Below are positions 1 through 8,973 of a stretch of DNA of 64,000 nt, in pieces. Position 1 is the first letter of the stretch. Each line of letters begins with the position of its first letter. Where the stretch lies: NCBI RefSeq assembly GCF_020833685.1, contig NZ_JACKZY010000002.1, positions 1 to 64,000 on the forward strand, written 5' to 3'. The translations under genes were made by a program, and so were the position numbers. The notes under the pieces were generated by a model. That model worked only from the letters and a program-made list of their open reading frames with translations. It was not told where the DNA came from and ran no database searches. Origin of the DNA: Nitratireductor sp. B36. GTDB lineage: Bacteria > Pseudomonadota > Alphaproteobacteria > Rhizobiales > Rhizobiaceae.

Positions 1-223
1 CCAGCCCCCCCGGGTAGCCTCACGCCAGCTTCATTCAACCACGTGCAACAGTGAATTGCTCACCTTGTGCTCGATCCTCCATGCCTCCACGGCCAGGGGC
101 AGCTGCAAGACAAATGATCCCGAACAAACGAATCGCGAAGGCGGCGCATGCCGTGATCATCCCTTCCTCCCCTCCATGCGAGAGCCGAGTTTTCGACGGG
201 TGTTTGGTGTCGATGGGGCGGTT

Positions 224-1081
224 TCACGGCCGCCCTGGAATTTTCTCCACCAAACGGGTCAGCACCTTGCCGGGGCCGACTTCGATGAACTCAACGCCGG
301 TTCTGGCTTTCAGGCGGGCAATTGCGGGCGCGAACAGCACTCGGGAGGCGAGTTGGCGCACAAGAAGCGAGCGAATTTCCTGGTCCGGTTCTTTCGGATA
401 GGGAAGCGCGGTCACATTTGATATCACCTCAACGCGCAGGGCGCGAAAGGGAATGTCACGCAGAAACTGCGCTAAAGCGTCAGTGGCCGGTTCCATGAAG
501 CGGGAGTGGAAAGCAGCTCCCACAGCCAACGGGATACAGGCCATGGCCCCAGCTTCGATCAATCCCTCCGATGCTTCCTCAAGCGCTGCAACCGCACCTG
601 AGATGACGATCTGATCCGGCGCGTTCACATTGGCGATCTCAGCGTCAGGGAACGCCTCGAGGTGCCGGCTCACCGCTTTCTCATCAAGCCCGATGACAGC
701 CATCATCCCGCCTTCCCGCTGCTCCGCCATCAATTGTCCGCGCCGGGTCACGATGCGCAAGCCGGTGAGCAGGTCGAAGGCCCCGGCGGCCTGAAGAGCG
801 TTGTATTCGCCAAGGCTGTGACCAATAAAGCAGTCCGGGCGTCGCCCCGCCGCCAGTGTTTGTTCAAGGGTGAGGGCGTTCACGACATAGAGGCAGGGCT
901 GTGTGATCTCGGTGCGCTGGAGCGTGCTCTCATCTGCATTCAGACAGGTATCGCGAACGGGAAAGCCGGCGATCTGGTCTATTCGGCTTTCAAGCGCGCC
1001 GAAGATCCGGCTCGCGTCGAACAGTTCCTTGCCCATTCCGGGGAATTGTGATCCTTGTCCTGGGAACATGAATACGAGCAT
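224..1081 (-). CDS. Free-standing malonyl-CoA acyltransferase (trans-AT)
   Basis: This 285-residue FabD-like acyltransferase should load malonyl units from malonyl-CoA onto carrier proteins in the cytoplasm. The N-terminal PGQGSQ motif, the nucleophile motif GHSLGEY and a later AFHS motif (typical of malonyl rather than methylmalonyl specificity) are all present. The open frame extends upstream to 1261, but homology starts at the ATG at 1081, so that start is used. It is divergent from the phosphopantetheinyl transferase gene. None of the PKS proteins in the window contains its own AT, so this protein probably serves them in trans. It could instead be a housekeeping FabD, but its position among the NRPS/PKS genes, away from fatty-acid genes, argues against that. 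Confidence 0.88.
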   Translation of the reverse strand: MLVFMFPGQGSQFPGMGKELFDASRIFGALESRIDQIAGFPVRDTCLNADESTLQRTEITQPCLYVVNALTLEQTLAAGRRPDCFIGHSLGEYNALQAAGAFDLLTGLRIVTRRGQLMAEQREGGMMAVIGLDEKAVSRHLEAFPDAEIANVNAPDQIVISGAVAALEEASEGLIEAGAMACIPLAVGAAFHSRFMEPATDALAQFLRDIPFRALRVEVISNVTALPYPKEPDQEIRSLLVRQLASRVLFAPAIARLKARTGVEFIEVGPGKVLTRLVEKIPGRP

Positions 1082-1095
1082 GTGCGAGTTCTCTT

Positions 1096-1899
1096 GTGTC
1101 AGAGGGGAGAGATTTGGGGGATGACGCACGGTTTCCAGCGCAAGCGGAGCGTCACGAGCGGAAAGCAGAAGGTGCCTTGAACCCTGCATCGAATGTTGTT
1201 GATGTCTGGTGGGCGCCTCTCGAGGGTTTTGACCTGCCATCCCAGGGGACTGCGCTTGCACTTCTCGATGAATCCGAGATGTCGCGCTACCACGCTTTCA
1301 GGGCTCATGGCGCCCGTATACAGTTCCTCGCGGGTCGCGCTCTCGTGCGGCAGTGTCTGTCCCGTTACCGCGCTCTCCAGCCCACGGACTGGCGTTTTTG
1401 CGAGAATGCGTATGGCCGCCCCTATATCGCTGATGCTTGCGGGGTGGATGGCTTGTTCTTCAACCTCTCCCATACGGATGGGCTTGTGGCCTTCGCCATT
1501 GGATCGTTTCGCGAAATTGGCGTGGATGTGGAACGGCGCGACCGGCAGACCGGTATCGAGGAGCTGTCGGAAACGGTCCTGGCTTCTTCGGAGAAAACGC
1601 AATTGGCGGGGCTTGCTGGCGCTGCGTACCGCGAGGCTTTTCTTAAGTACTGGATGCTCAAGGAATCCTATCTCAAGGCGCGGGGCGTGGGTCTCTCGTT
1701 GCCGATGAGCAGTGTTCGTTTTGACCTTGCTGGATCGCCACCTGCGGCCCTGTTCGACCCCGAAATTGGGGATTGCGCCGACCATTGGAGCTTTCGCCTG
1801 CTGACGCTCACAGGCGAGCATATTGCTGCTGTGGCAGCATCCGCCCCTGGCGGATCGCTTACAGTGCGTCCAATTGAGACTTCGCTTGTCCAAGCCTGA
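1096..1899 (+). CDS. 4'-phosphopantetheinyl transferase, Sfp type
   Basis: The product transfers the phosphopantetheine arm of CoA to the conserved Ser of carrier proteins, here presumably those of the neighbouring NRPS and PKS. Family signatures are FNLSHT, IGVDVER (Mg-binding Asp and Glu) and a KYWMLKESYLKARGVG stretch, which contains the WxxKEA-like motif. The GTG at 1096 gives 267 residues and leaves only 14 bases to the divergent acyltransferase start. A TTG at 1177 is preceded by AGAAGG at about 4 bases and lies near where family similarity begins, so the true start may be there. The gene converges on the NRPS gene. Confidence 0.9.
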   Translation: MSEGRDLGDDARFPAQAERHERKAEGALNPASNVVDVWWAPLEGFDLPSQGTALALLDESEMSRYHAFRAHGARIQFLAGRALVRQCLSRYRALQPTDWRFCENAYGRPYIADACGVDGLFFNLSHTDGLVAFAIGSFREIGVDVERRDRQTGIEELSETVLASSEKTQLAGLAGAAYREAFLKYWMLKESYLKARGVGLSLPMSSVRFDLAGSPPAALFDPEIGDCADHWSFRLLTLTGEHIAAVAASAPGGSLTVRPIETSLVQA

Positions 1900-1967
1900 T
1901 GCGCAAGAGCGCAGGGTCCGCTGATCGGACGGCGGAAGCAAGGTGCTGCGAGGGTCCTGCCGGTTCA

Positions 1968-4900
1968 TTACCGGCTTCCGACTGTTATGCCTGAAGCTCT
2001 TCCGTCCTTAGGCCGAGGCTTTGGGGCCTTCATTTCGCCCGGAGGCCTCTTGCTGCAGTCGATCCGCGCCATGTCGTTACACAGTTGCAGCCCTATGGTT
2101 TCGCTACTGGGCGGCTGCATGATCGAATAGTGATCAGCGTCCAGCTCAATAATCTTGATTTCAGGCGCCAGTGCGCGCCATTCCTGTTTGACGCGCTCAA
2201 GGTCTGGTCGCCGGGCGGCAGCAAAAAGCAGGAGCCGCGACGCCATCGTAGATGGGACGTGGTCTTCGAGAGCCGTGCTCCCAGCGTCGAAAACGCGGTA
2301 AATATCGTCAAGACCGGATGCCTCGATCGGCACCCCTGCCGTTTCCAGCCGCGCCGCAAGAAGTTTCATCCTTTCGTTCAAAGGAAGGGAAATTTGTTCT
2401 TCGCTCCAGTCATTGGGGCCGACGCCGGCAATTGCCTCGATGTCTCTTGCGAAATGGAGAAAGCGCCTTTGATCGCCTGGACCGCTGGGCTTTGCGCGTG
2501 GAACAGCGCTGTCAATCATCGCCACCGTCCCCAAGGTCGCGCCCTGACTGTGAAGGACGCGCGCCATCTCCTGCGCCACAAGTCCGCCAAGCGACCAGCC
2601 GGCAAGGTGATAAGGACCGTGCGGCTGAATTTTTCTGATTTCTGCCAGATAGTGGTCAGCCATCTTCGGGATCGAGCAAAGCGGCGTCTCAGAGCGCGAG
2701 GAAAGCCCCGGCGCGCGCAGGCCGTAGATCGGCCGTTCATCCGGCATGGAGCGTGCAAGCGCGAGATAGCACATAACGTTCCCGCCGATCGGATGGATGC
2801 AGAACAGCGGTGTCTCGTCCGGGTCCCCTTTTCTGATCGTCACCAGCAGCGCTTCGGTCTGGCCTCGGTCGTCTGCGCTTATCGCTTGCGAGAGCCCAGC
2901 TATGGTGGGGTGACTTGCAAGCATCGCGAAGGATACCGGTTTTCCAAACCGCTTCTCCATACGCGCCATAAGGCGCATTCCGGCAAAGGAGGAGCCACCG
3001 AGTGTGAAGAAGTTGTCATCTCGGCCGATCGGGCCGGTATTGTCGAGCACGTCGCGCCACATCGCCGCTATCTCAGCCTCCGCTCCCTCGCGTGGTGGGT
3101 CATACGCGCGGGTCTCTTGCATCGATGCGCCGAAATCGGGTGCTGGAAGGGCAGAGCGAACGACCTTGCCATTGTCGCTCAACGGCAGTTTTTCCAGAAT
3201 TTTGAAATAGGTGGGCACCATATAGGCAGGCAGAATTGCACGCAGCCGATTGCTCAGGGAGGGAATGTCAGGCTCAGATCTGCCGTCCGTCGGCACAATG
3301 TATGCCACCAGGTGACGGGTTCCTCGACTGTCGCTCGCTGCGGAAACGATCGCGCGGTTTATTTCCGGGTCCGAGAGCAATGCAGCCTCCACCTCCGCGC
3401 ATTCCACACGGTAGCCCTGGATCTTCACCTGAAAATCCGCGCGTCCCAGAAACTCGATTTCGCCGTCGGAAAGGTAGCGGCCAAGGTCGCCGGTTCTGTA
3501 AAGACGCTCGCCGGTTCTCGGATGGCGGATGAAGCTGGCCTCGGTCTTGGTTCTGTCATTCAGATAGCCTAACGCCACGCCGATGCCGCCAATGTAAAGC
3601 TCTCCTGGTACCCAGGGAGGACATAGCTGCAGATTTTCATCCAGAACGTGGATCGACTGGTTTTTCATGGCGTGGCCATAAGGGATGGAACGCCATTCAG
3701 GTTCGATGCGGTCGATCGGATAGAGCACAGACCAGATCGACGCTTCCGTTGCCCCGCCGAGGCTGTGGATTTGCGAGCAAGGTGCAGCGATCCGAACCTG
3801 GTCTGGGAGCGTGAGCGGAATCCAATCCCCGCTGAGCATGACGAGGCGGAGCGGTTCCAGAACAGGCCCGGTGGTGCCTTCAACGGCCAGCTGCATCAGG
3901 GCGGGAACAGAGTTCCAGACCGACACCTGATGGGCGCACACAAGTGCGCGCCAGTGCGCAGGGTCGCGCATGGAATCCGGGGCCGGCATGACAATGGTGG
4001 CCCCGGCGGCGAGAGTGCCGAAGATATCATATACGGAAAGATCAAAGCTGAGCGACGAGAGGGCGAGAACTTTGTCTCGTGGCGTGAGAGCGAAGCGTTG
4101 GTTGAGATCGGCGATCGTGTTCCAAGCTCCTCGGTGATCGATCATCACGCCTTTCGGTGTGCCGGTCGAACCCGAGGTAAAGATCACATAGGCCAAATCC
4201 GTTGCTTTGCCGGAAGGCTGCCGCACGTTTTTCTGATGCACGGGCAGGCGGTCAATCCTGATGGGTTCGACAGTCTCCGGCCAATCGAGTTCGGTATAGA
4301 GTGCCTCACTGGTTACGGCATGGCGCGCACCGCTGCTTTTCAGAAGAAGGGCGCGCCTCTCATCCGGTAGATCCGGATCCACCGGCACATAGGCGGAACC
4401 TGCGTACAGGATGCCGAGTACTGCGGCTACCTGTTCCCAACCCTTGCGAAGCGTTACGGCCACCAGCATGCCGGGCGCGACCCCGCGGTGGACGAGCTCG
4501 GCGGAAAGGGCCAGTGCCTTCTCGCGAAGCTTTGCATAGGTGATGCTGCCTGCGGGTGAAATGATTGCTGTCCGGTCGGGCGCTGCTATCGCCTGCCGGT
4601 CGAACATTGCTTCCAGACGTTGAGGCGCCTCGGGAGATATGGAGGTGGCAGGGTCCGGGTCACGAGATGTGCCGGCGGTTGGATCGGGAAGGTCCCAGCA
4701 TGCCTCATCGCCGGCAAGAGCGCTGATCAGCTCAAAATGGGCCTCACTGACGGTTTCGATAAAACCTGCCGGAAACATTTCAACGACGTAGTCCCAGTTG
4801 AACACTGCCGTTCCATCTGGTTCGAAGTGCAATTGATGATCCAGGTGAACCTGAGGCACTTCGAGGCGCGCGGTTTCATGGTGGACCTTTGCGGGGTGCG

Positions 4901-6017
4901 CGCCGGTGAGAGTGTCCGCAGGTGCATTCACCGCGGTGAATGTGACAGGGATGCCGATGCTCGCACCGCTTCCGGAGCGCTGTTGCAAAGCACGCGTCAC
5001 GTCGATGCCGCTTACCTCAATGTGCTCGCTGTCGTGCCAAAACTGCATCTGGAGAGCGCGGGCCCGTTCCATGAAGGACTTGTCGGCCGCTGCATCGACT
5101 TCGAGCAGTATGGTTGTGCCGAAATTGCCGAACACGCGATCGGCCTGCGGAAGGTGCTGGAAACGGCCGGAATAAAGCAAGGTGACCGCGAAATGACGGC
5201 TTCCGGAAAACCGTGAAAGCACTTCGGTATAGGCGGCGCAGGCCAGTAGGCTCGGCGTGATGCGCCGCGAGGTCGCGATGCGTGCGATCCTGTCCCAAAG
5301 ATGGGGAGGGAGTTTGTGGACAAGATGACGAAAGCTCGGACGCTGACCTTGTTCGAGCCGGGGGCTGAGGGGGAGGGAGGGCGGTCCTGGAAAAGTGTCA
5401 AGACGCGCTCGCCAGTAGGACCATGCCTCCTGTCGTCTTGAGACGGCCTCCTCTCCGTGCCGGTCCTTGAGATAGTCCGGGAACCGCATTTCCAAAGGCG
5501 GCAAAGAGGCAGACGGATCAGCGGTAAGCGCGGCAAGCTCCTGGATCAGGATGTGAAAGCTCCATCCGTCCATCAGCCACAATGCGATGGAAAGGTGCAG
5601 GCGCAGGCCGTTCTCTTGCTTGGTGGCGCGAATATCAAACTGTGGCCAGCTGTCTGATGCCAGTTCCTGCATCTTCATGGTCTCACGAAGCTTACGGAGG
5701 CGGGTTTCCGTTTCCGTAGGGCCGCAGTTTTCGAGATTTGTGCAATCCAGACGATAGGTCGGAACGTCCTGAAGAATATGCTGTTCGCCGTTCTCGGAGA
5801 TGATTGCGCGGAGCATTTCGTGACGCTCGATCAGCGCATTCAACGCTCGCTCAACAGCGTGGTGGTCATGGCAGGCAAGATCAACCTCGACATAGTAGCG
5901 TGCCGGAATGCCGAGCTCGAGCGCGCCGGATTGGCCAACCCAGTAGGCCTGCTGAATTCCTTCCAGAAGGAAGCTTTCCTGCGCCTCTTCCGCCGTGTTT
6001 TCTGTCTCCTTCGCCAT
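1968..6017 (-). CDS. NRPS module Cy-A-PCP-TE, predicted cysteine-activating
   Basis: This single-module nonribosomal peptide synthetase has about 1349 residues. A heterocyclization-type condensation domain covers about residues 15-440 (QQAYWVG start). An adenylation domain covers about 455-960, a PCP with LGGSS has its phosphopantetheine Ser near 1010, and a thioesterase has GWSLGG (Ser near 1142) and a C-terminal DHYS His. Reading the A-domain pocket against GrsA gives D-L-Y-N-M-S-L-I-W-K, one change from the known cysteine code DLYNLSLIWK. It is therefore likely to add Cys, possibly cyclize it to a thiazoline, and release the product. The Cy motif DxxxxDxxS reads A145-x4-D150-x2-S153, so the first Asp is missing. 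The ATG at 6017 follows a strong GGGAGGAG. An operator-like palindrome lies 78 bases upstream. Confidence 0.93.
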   Translation of the reverse strand: MAKETENTAEEAQESFLLEGIQQAYWVGQSGALELGIPARYYVEVDLACHDHHAVERALNALIERHEMLRAIISENGEQHILQDVPTYRLDCTNLENCGPTETETRLRKLRETMKMQELASDSWPQFDIRATKQENGLRLHLSIALWLMDGWSFHILIQELAALTADPSASLPPLEMRFPDYLKDRHGEEAVSRRQEAWSYWRARLDTFPGPPSLPLSPRLEQGQRPSFRHLVHKLPPHLWDRIARIATSRRITPSLLACAAYTEVLSRFSGSRHFAVTLLYSGRFQHLPQADRVFGNFGTTILLEVDAAADKSFMERARALQMQFWHDSEHIEVSGIDVTRALQQRSGSGASIGIPVTFTAVNAPADTLTGAHPAKVHHETARLEVPQVHLDHQLHFEPDGTAVFNWDYVVEMFPAGFIETVSEAHFELISALAGDEACWDLPDPTAGTSRDPDPATSISPEAPQRLEAMFDRQAIAAPDRTAIISPAGSITYAKLREKALALSAELVHRGVAPGMLVAVTLRKGWEQVAAVLGILYAGSAYVPVDPDLPDERRALLLKSSGARHAVTSEALYTELDWPETVEPIRIDRLPVHQKNVRQPSGKATDLAYVIFTSGSTGTPKGVMIDHRGAWNTIADLNQRFALTPRDKVLALSSLSFDLSVYDIFGTLAAGATIVMPAPDSMRDPAHWRALVCAHQVSVWNSVPALMQLAVEGTTGPVLEPLRLVMLSGDWIPLTLPDQVRIAAPCSQIHSLGGATEASIWSVLYPIDRIEPEWRSIPYGHAMKNQSIHVLDENLQLCPPWVPGELYIGGIGVALGYLNDRTKTEASFIRHPRTGERLYRTGDLGRYLSDGEIEFLGRADFQVKIQGYRVECAEVEAALLSDPEINRAIVSAASDSRGTRHLVAYIVPTDGRSEPDIPSLSNRLRAILPAYMVPTYFKILEKLPLSDNGKVVRSALPAPDFGASMQETRAYDPPREGAEAEIAAMWRDVLDNTGPIGRDDNFFTLGGSSFAGMRLMARMEKRFGKPVSFAMLASHPTIAGLSQAISADDRGQTEALLVTIRKGDPDETPLFCIHPIGGNVMCYLALARSMPDERPIYGLRAPGLSSRSETPLCSIPKMADHYLAEIRKIQPHGPYHLAGWSLGGLVAQEMARVLHSQGATLGTVAMIDSAVPRAKPSGPGDQRRFLHFARDIEAIAGVGPNDWSEEQISLPLNERMKLLAARLETAGVPIEASGLDDIYRVFDAGSTALEDHVPSTMASRLLLFAAARRPDLERVKQEWRALAPEIKIIELDADHYSIMQPPSSETIGLQLCNDMARIDCSKRPPGEMKAPKPRPKDGRASGITVGSR

Positions 6018-6094
6018 GCACCGCTCCTCCCCTGTTTCCTCCATGGTCCACCCGGCTACTGCGTTGCAGCTTCGGTGGATGAGGCTTGCTATGT

Positions 6095-6108
6095 ACTAAT
6101 ATATTAGT
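6095..6108. promoter_or_regulatory. Putative GntR operator, site 1 (perfect palindrome)
   Basis: ACTAATATATTAGT is a perfect 14-base palindrome between the divergent NRPS and monooxygenase genes. It is followed by GTAAC. The core TATATTAGT recurs upstream of the sugar genes, the GntR gene and the PKS operon. Binding by the GntR protein at 13093-13767 is inferred. Confidence 0.7.
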
Positions 6109-6168
6109 GTAACTATAGCCGCAAGCTTATGGACAGCCAGACGACATCGCGATTGGGAGGAGCGACGG

Positions 6169-7686
6169 GTGCCAGAGGGAGTAGATGACCGTACCGCGCA
6201 AACTTTGATGGCTCCCTCTGCGAGTGGAGCTGCCGCTCATGACGAAGTGGCAGCTCAGGCTATTGCGCTGCGGGGCGGGTTCCCCGAAAATTGGGTTCCT
6301 GTACACAAGGGTACGGACCACGATGTCGTGATCGTGGGGGGCGGACAGTCCGGGGTCGCGATTGCTTTTGCACTCAGGAGAGCGGGTATCGCGCGGGTCA
6401 GTGTGATCGATGCAGCCCAGCGCGGGTCAGAGGGTATCTGGCGCACCACCGCCCGCATGAAGACGCTGCGTTCACCCAAACAGCTTCCCGGCCCCGAACT
6501 GGATATACCCGAGTTGAGCTTCCGCGCCTGGTACTCCGCCCGCTTCGGAGACGTGGCCTACGAAAACCTTCAAGCAATCCCCCGTCTCGACTGGGCCGAT
6601 TATCTGGACTGGTTTCGGGATGTCACGGGCGTAGAGGTTCGTTATGAACACCGGCTTCAGAGAATTGAGCCCGTGCCGGAAGGATTGCGACTTTGTTTGG
6701 AGGCCGCTGGAACGCAGCGGGTCGAGACTTGTCGCAAATTGGTGCTCGCCACCGGTTTTCCCGGAAGCGGCGGCGTGAAGATGCCGGCATTTGTAAAAGA
6801 TGCGTTGCCTCAAGATTTCTACGCCCACTCTGATGCAGCTATCGACTTTTCGGCTTTAAGGGGCCGGCGCGTAGCGGTTTTCGGCGCTGCCTCGTCGGCC
6901 TTCGATGCAGCTGCTTCCGCACTGGAGGAAGGGGCAGATTCAGTACACCTGTTCTGCCGTCACGAAGATCTGGAGCGGTTCTCGCGTATGCGGGTTCTTT
7001 ATTATCCTGGCTCGGTCGAACATTTCCGGCTGCTTCCGGATGACAAGAAATGGCATATAATGAACAGGTTCTGCCGCAGGGCGCAGGGGCCGGTTCCCGA
7101 TACCGTTCGCCGTGCCACCCGATTCAAGAATTTTCATCTCCACCTGGGCGCGCGCGATCCTGTGCTTTGTTTCGACGGTGGGTCGGTGGCCGTGAGCGTA
7201 AACGGTCGTTCTACTGGTCTCTCCTTTGACTTCGTTATTGCCGGTACAGGCTACCGGGTCGACCTCGCCCAACGCCCGGAACTCGCAAACATTGCTGGGA
7301 GGATCGCACTGTGGAGCGATCGCTACCGCGCTCCGGAGCATGAGCGTAATGAGGAACTTGCGCGCTATCCTTATCTGACACCTGGCTTCGCTTTCACCGC
7401 AAAGAGGGAGGGCGAAGACAGTTTTGTCAAAGACATTCACCTCTTCACTGCCGGCGCGATGCTGAGCAACGGCCGCAACCCTGCCGAGGTCAGCGGATTT
7501 GGCCATGGTATTCCGCAGCTCGTGTCAGCCATCGGCGGTGATCTTTTCACTGCTGATGCCGAGTTGCATGTTGATCGGGTTATGGCGCCGGTCAAACCCA
7601 TACTGAGTAGTGCTGAATTCAGGCACAGCGTTCGGATGATGGACGAAGAAGAACATGAGCGGGAAAGGGTAGATGCGGGTGCGTGA
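6169..7686 (+). CDS. FAD-dependent NAD(P)-binding monooxygenase
   Basis: This 505-residue flavoprotein has an FAD-binding GGGQSG motif at residues 57-62 and a second dinucleotide site at GAASSAFD. Its overall layout resembles Baeyer-Villiger and N-hydroxylating monooxygenases. It starts at a GTG with a strong GGGAGGAG six bases upstream. It is divergent from the NRPS gene across operator site 1 and is followed by a free carrier-protein gene. It most likely oxidizes a carrier-bound or released intermediate, for example by hydroxylation or thiazoline oxidation. The exact reaction cannot be read from the sequence. The second Rossmann motif is GxAxS rather than GxGxS, which may affect cofactor use. 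Confidence 0.8.
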   Translation: MPEGVDDRTAQTLMAPSASGAAAHDEVAAQAIALRGGFPENWVPVHKGTDHDVVIVGGGQSGVAIAFALRRAGIARVSVIDAAQRGSEGIWRTTARMKTLRSPKQLPGPELDIPELSFRAWYSARFGDVAYENLQAIPRLDWADYLDWFRDVTGVEVRYEHRLQRIEPVPEGLRLCLEAAGTQRVETCRKLVLATGFPGSGGVKMPAFVKDALPQDFYAHSDAAIDFSALRGRRVAVFGAASSAFDAAASALEEGADSVHLFCRHEDLERFSRMRVLYYPGSVEHFRLLPDDKKWHIMNRFCRRAQGPVPDTVRRATRFKNFHLHLGARDPVLCFDGGSVAVSVNGRSTGLSFDFVIAGTGYRVDLAQRPELANIAGRIALWSDRYRAPEHERNEELARYPYLTPGFAFTAKREGEDSFVKDIHLFTAGAMLSNGRNPAEVSGFGHGIPQLVSAIGGDLFTADAELHVDRVMAPVKPILSSAEFRHSVRMMDEEEHERERVDAGA

Positions 7687-7812
7687 GCGACCGAGGCGCT
7701 GCATAGACTTGAAGTGCGAGCTGCGCTTCGAAAACCCGGTTTAAGCATTTGTGCAGATGCGCGCTCGACCTTGTCAGCCTGCGGCAGGGGTGAGCCAACA
7801 AGGGAGAAGACC

Positions 7813-8067
7813 ATGACCGGAGCCACCGCCATAGATGAGGCCGAAGCGCTGCGCCGGATACTCGACATCGCGGCTGCGCTGCTTAGGGCGGAAGACGTTG
7901 GCCCGGAAGATCATTTTCTTGCGTTGGGTGGTGATTCCCTGCTTGCACCAATGCTCGCTCGCAAGATCGAGGGGGTCACGGGAACAAGGCCTGCACTGGC
8001 CGACATTTTCAGCTCTTCTTTCAAGGATTTGGCAAAGATCGTAGCCTCTCGCACCCCGATCGGGTGA
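7813..8067 (+). CDS. Free-standing acyl/peptidyl carrier protein
   Basis: This 84-residue carrier protein has the phosphopantetheine motif LGGDS, with Ser42 as the attachment site. The ATG at 7813 follows AGGGAGAAG at proper spacing. An in-frame ATG at 7714 exists, but its extension is unrelated to carrier proteins. It lies 126 bases after the monooxygenase gene and is probably co-transcribed with it from the site 1 promoter. GGDS is more typical of PCPs than of PKS ACPs (GxDS). It may present a substrate to the monooxygenase or receive an aminoacyl or acyl group in trans. Confidence 0.85.
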   Translation: MTGATAIDEAEALRRILDIAAALLRAEDVGPEDHFLALGGDSLLAPMLARKIEGVTGTRPALADIFSSSFKDLAKIVASRTPIG

Positions 8068-8078
8068 TGGCACGCAAA

Positions 8079-8101
8079 AAGGGCCGCTTATGGCGGCCCT
8101 T
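8079..8101 (-). terminator. Hairpin terminator, minus-strand reading
   Basis: A 9-base stem (8079-8087 with 8093-8101) has a 5-base loop. Read on the minus strand it is followed by a run of five T, so it fits an intrinsic terminator for the sugar operon ending at 8119. It may also stop transcripts of the convergent carrier-protein gene. Confidence 0.75.
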
Positions 8102-8118
8102 GGTGGTCTTGGCTTCGA

Positions 8119-8958
8119 TTACCCTTCGGAGCGCACATCCTGGCGCTGCTCACCAAGACCTTCAATGCCGAGTTCCACCACATCTCCGGCCTTCAGGTAG
8201 CGAGGTGGTTTCATGCCCTGGCCTACCCCCGGCGGCGTACCGGTCGAGATGATGTCGCCCGGATGAAGTGTCATGAAGTCCGACAGATAGCTCACCACAT
8301 GAGCGACGCCATAGACCATGGTGGCGGATGATCCGTTCTGCATCGTCTCACCATTCACCTTGAGCCACATTTTGAGGTTTTGTGGATCGGAGATGTCGTC
8401 ACGCGTCACGAGCCATGGCCCGACCGGGCCGAACGTGTCGCAGGATTTTCCTTTGGTCCACTGGCCTGAACGCTTTGTCTGAAAGTCGCGCTCGGAAACG
8501 TCGTTGATCACGCAATAGCCGGCGACATGGTCGAGCGCCTCCTTCTGGGAGACATGCTTGGCGGGCTTGCCGATCACGATCCCGAGTTCGACTTCCCAAT
8601 CGGTGGCGGTCGAGCCGCGGGGAATGACGACGTCATCATTGGGGCCAATGATCGCTGATGTCGCCTTCATGAAAATTACTGGCTCGGGCGGGACCTCCAT
8701 GCCGGACTCGGCTGCGTGGTCGGCAAAGTTCAACCCGATGCAAATGAATTTTCCCGTGCCTGCAACACAGGGGCCGAGGCGCGGTGTGCCTTCCACTAGG
8801 GGGAGGGTAGAGGGATCGAGGCTTTCGGTCCAGGAAAGGTCCGCCAGCCACTTGCCCTCCAAATCATCAACGATGCCGGAGAGATCGCGGATCTTGCCTT
8901 CACTGTCGAGAATGCCCGGGCGCTCCTGCCCCACAGGTCCGTAACGCAGTAGTTTCAA
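8119..8958 (-). CDS. FAH-family hydrolase (2,4-diketo-3-deoxy-L-fuconate hydrolase-like)
   Basis: This 279-residue fumarylacetoacetate hydrolase family protein has the usual GLNFADHAAE, FMK and DWEVELGIVIGK stretches (acidic metal ligands) and a GDIISTGTPPGVG motif. In the diketo route of L-fucose or L-rhamnose breakdown, this family cleaves the 2,4-diketo-3-deoxy acid to pyruvate and lactate. The start is a TTG at 8958 with GGAGAG upstream; no better in-frame ATG was seen. It lies 15 bases after the dehydrogenase gene that would make its substrate, which strengthens the assignment. The precise sugar (L-fucose, L-galactose, L-rhamnose or D-arabinose) is not proven. Confidence 0.85.
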   Translation of the reverse strand: MKLLRYGPVGQERPGILDSEGKIRDLSGIVDDLEGKWLADLSWTESLDPSTLPLVEGTPRLGPCVAGTGKFICIGLNFADHAAESGMEVPPEPVIFMKATSAIIGPNDDVVIPRGSTATDWEVELGIVIGKPAKHVSQKEALDHVAGYCVINDVSERDFQTKRSGQWTKGKSCDTFGPVGPWLVTRDDISDPQNLKMWLKVNGETMQNGSSATMVYGVAHVVSYLSDFMTLHPGDIISTGTPPGVGQGMKPPRYLKAGDVVELGIEGLGEQRQDVRSEG

Positions 8959-8973
8959 TGTTGCTCTCCAAAA

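Noticed and set aside
1-421. Plus-strand open frames at the left edge (51-401 and 56-421)
   Set aside because: They lie antisense to the acyltransferase 3' end, lack ribosome sites and show no family pattern. I see no supportable gene in 1-223.
2085-3572. Long plus-strand frame antisense to the NRPS
   Set aside because: It is a shadow of the GC-rich NRPS gene, with Arg/His-rich composition and no domain.
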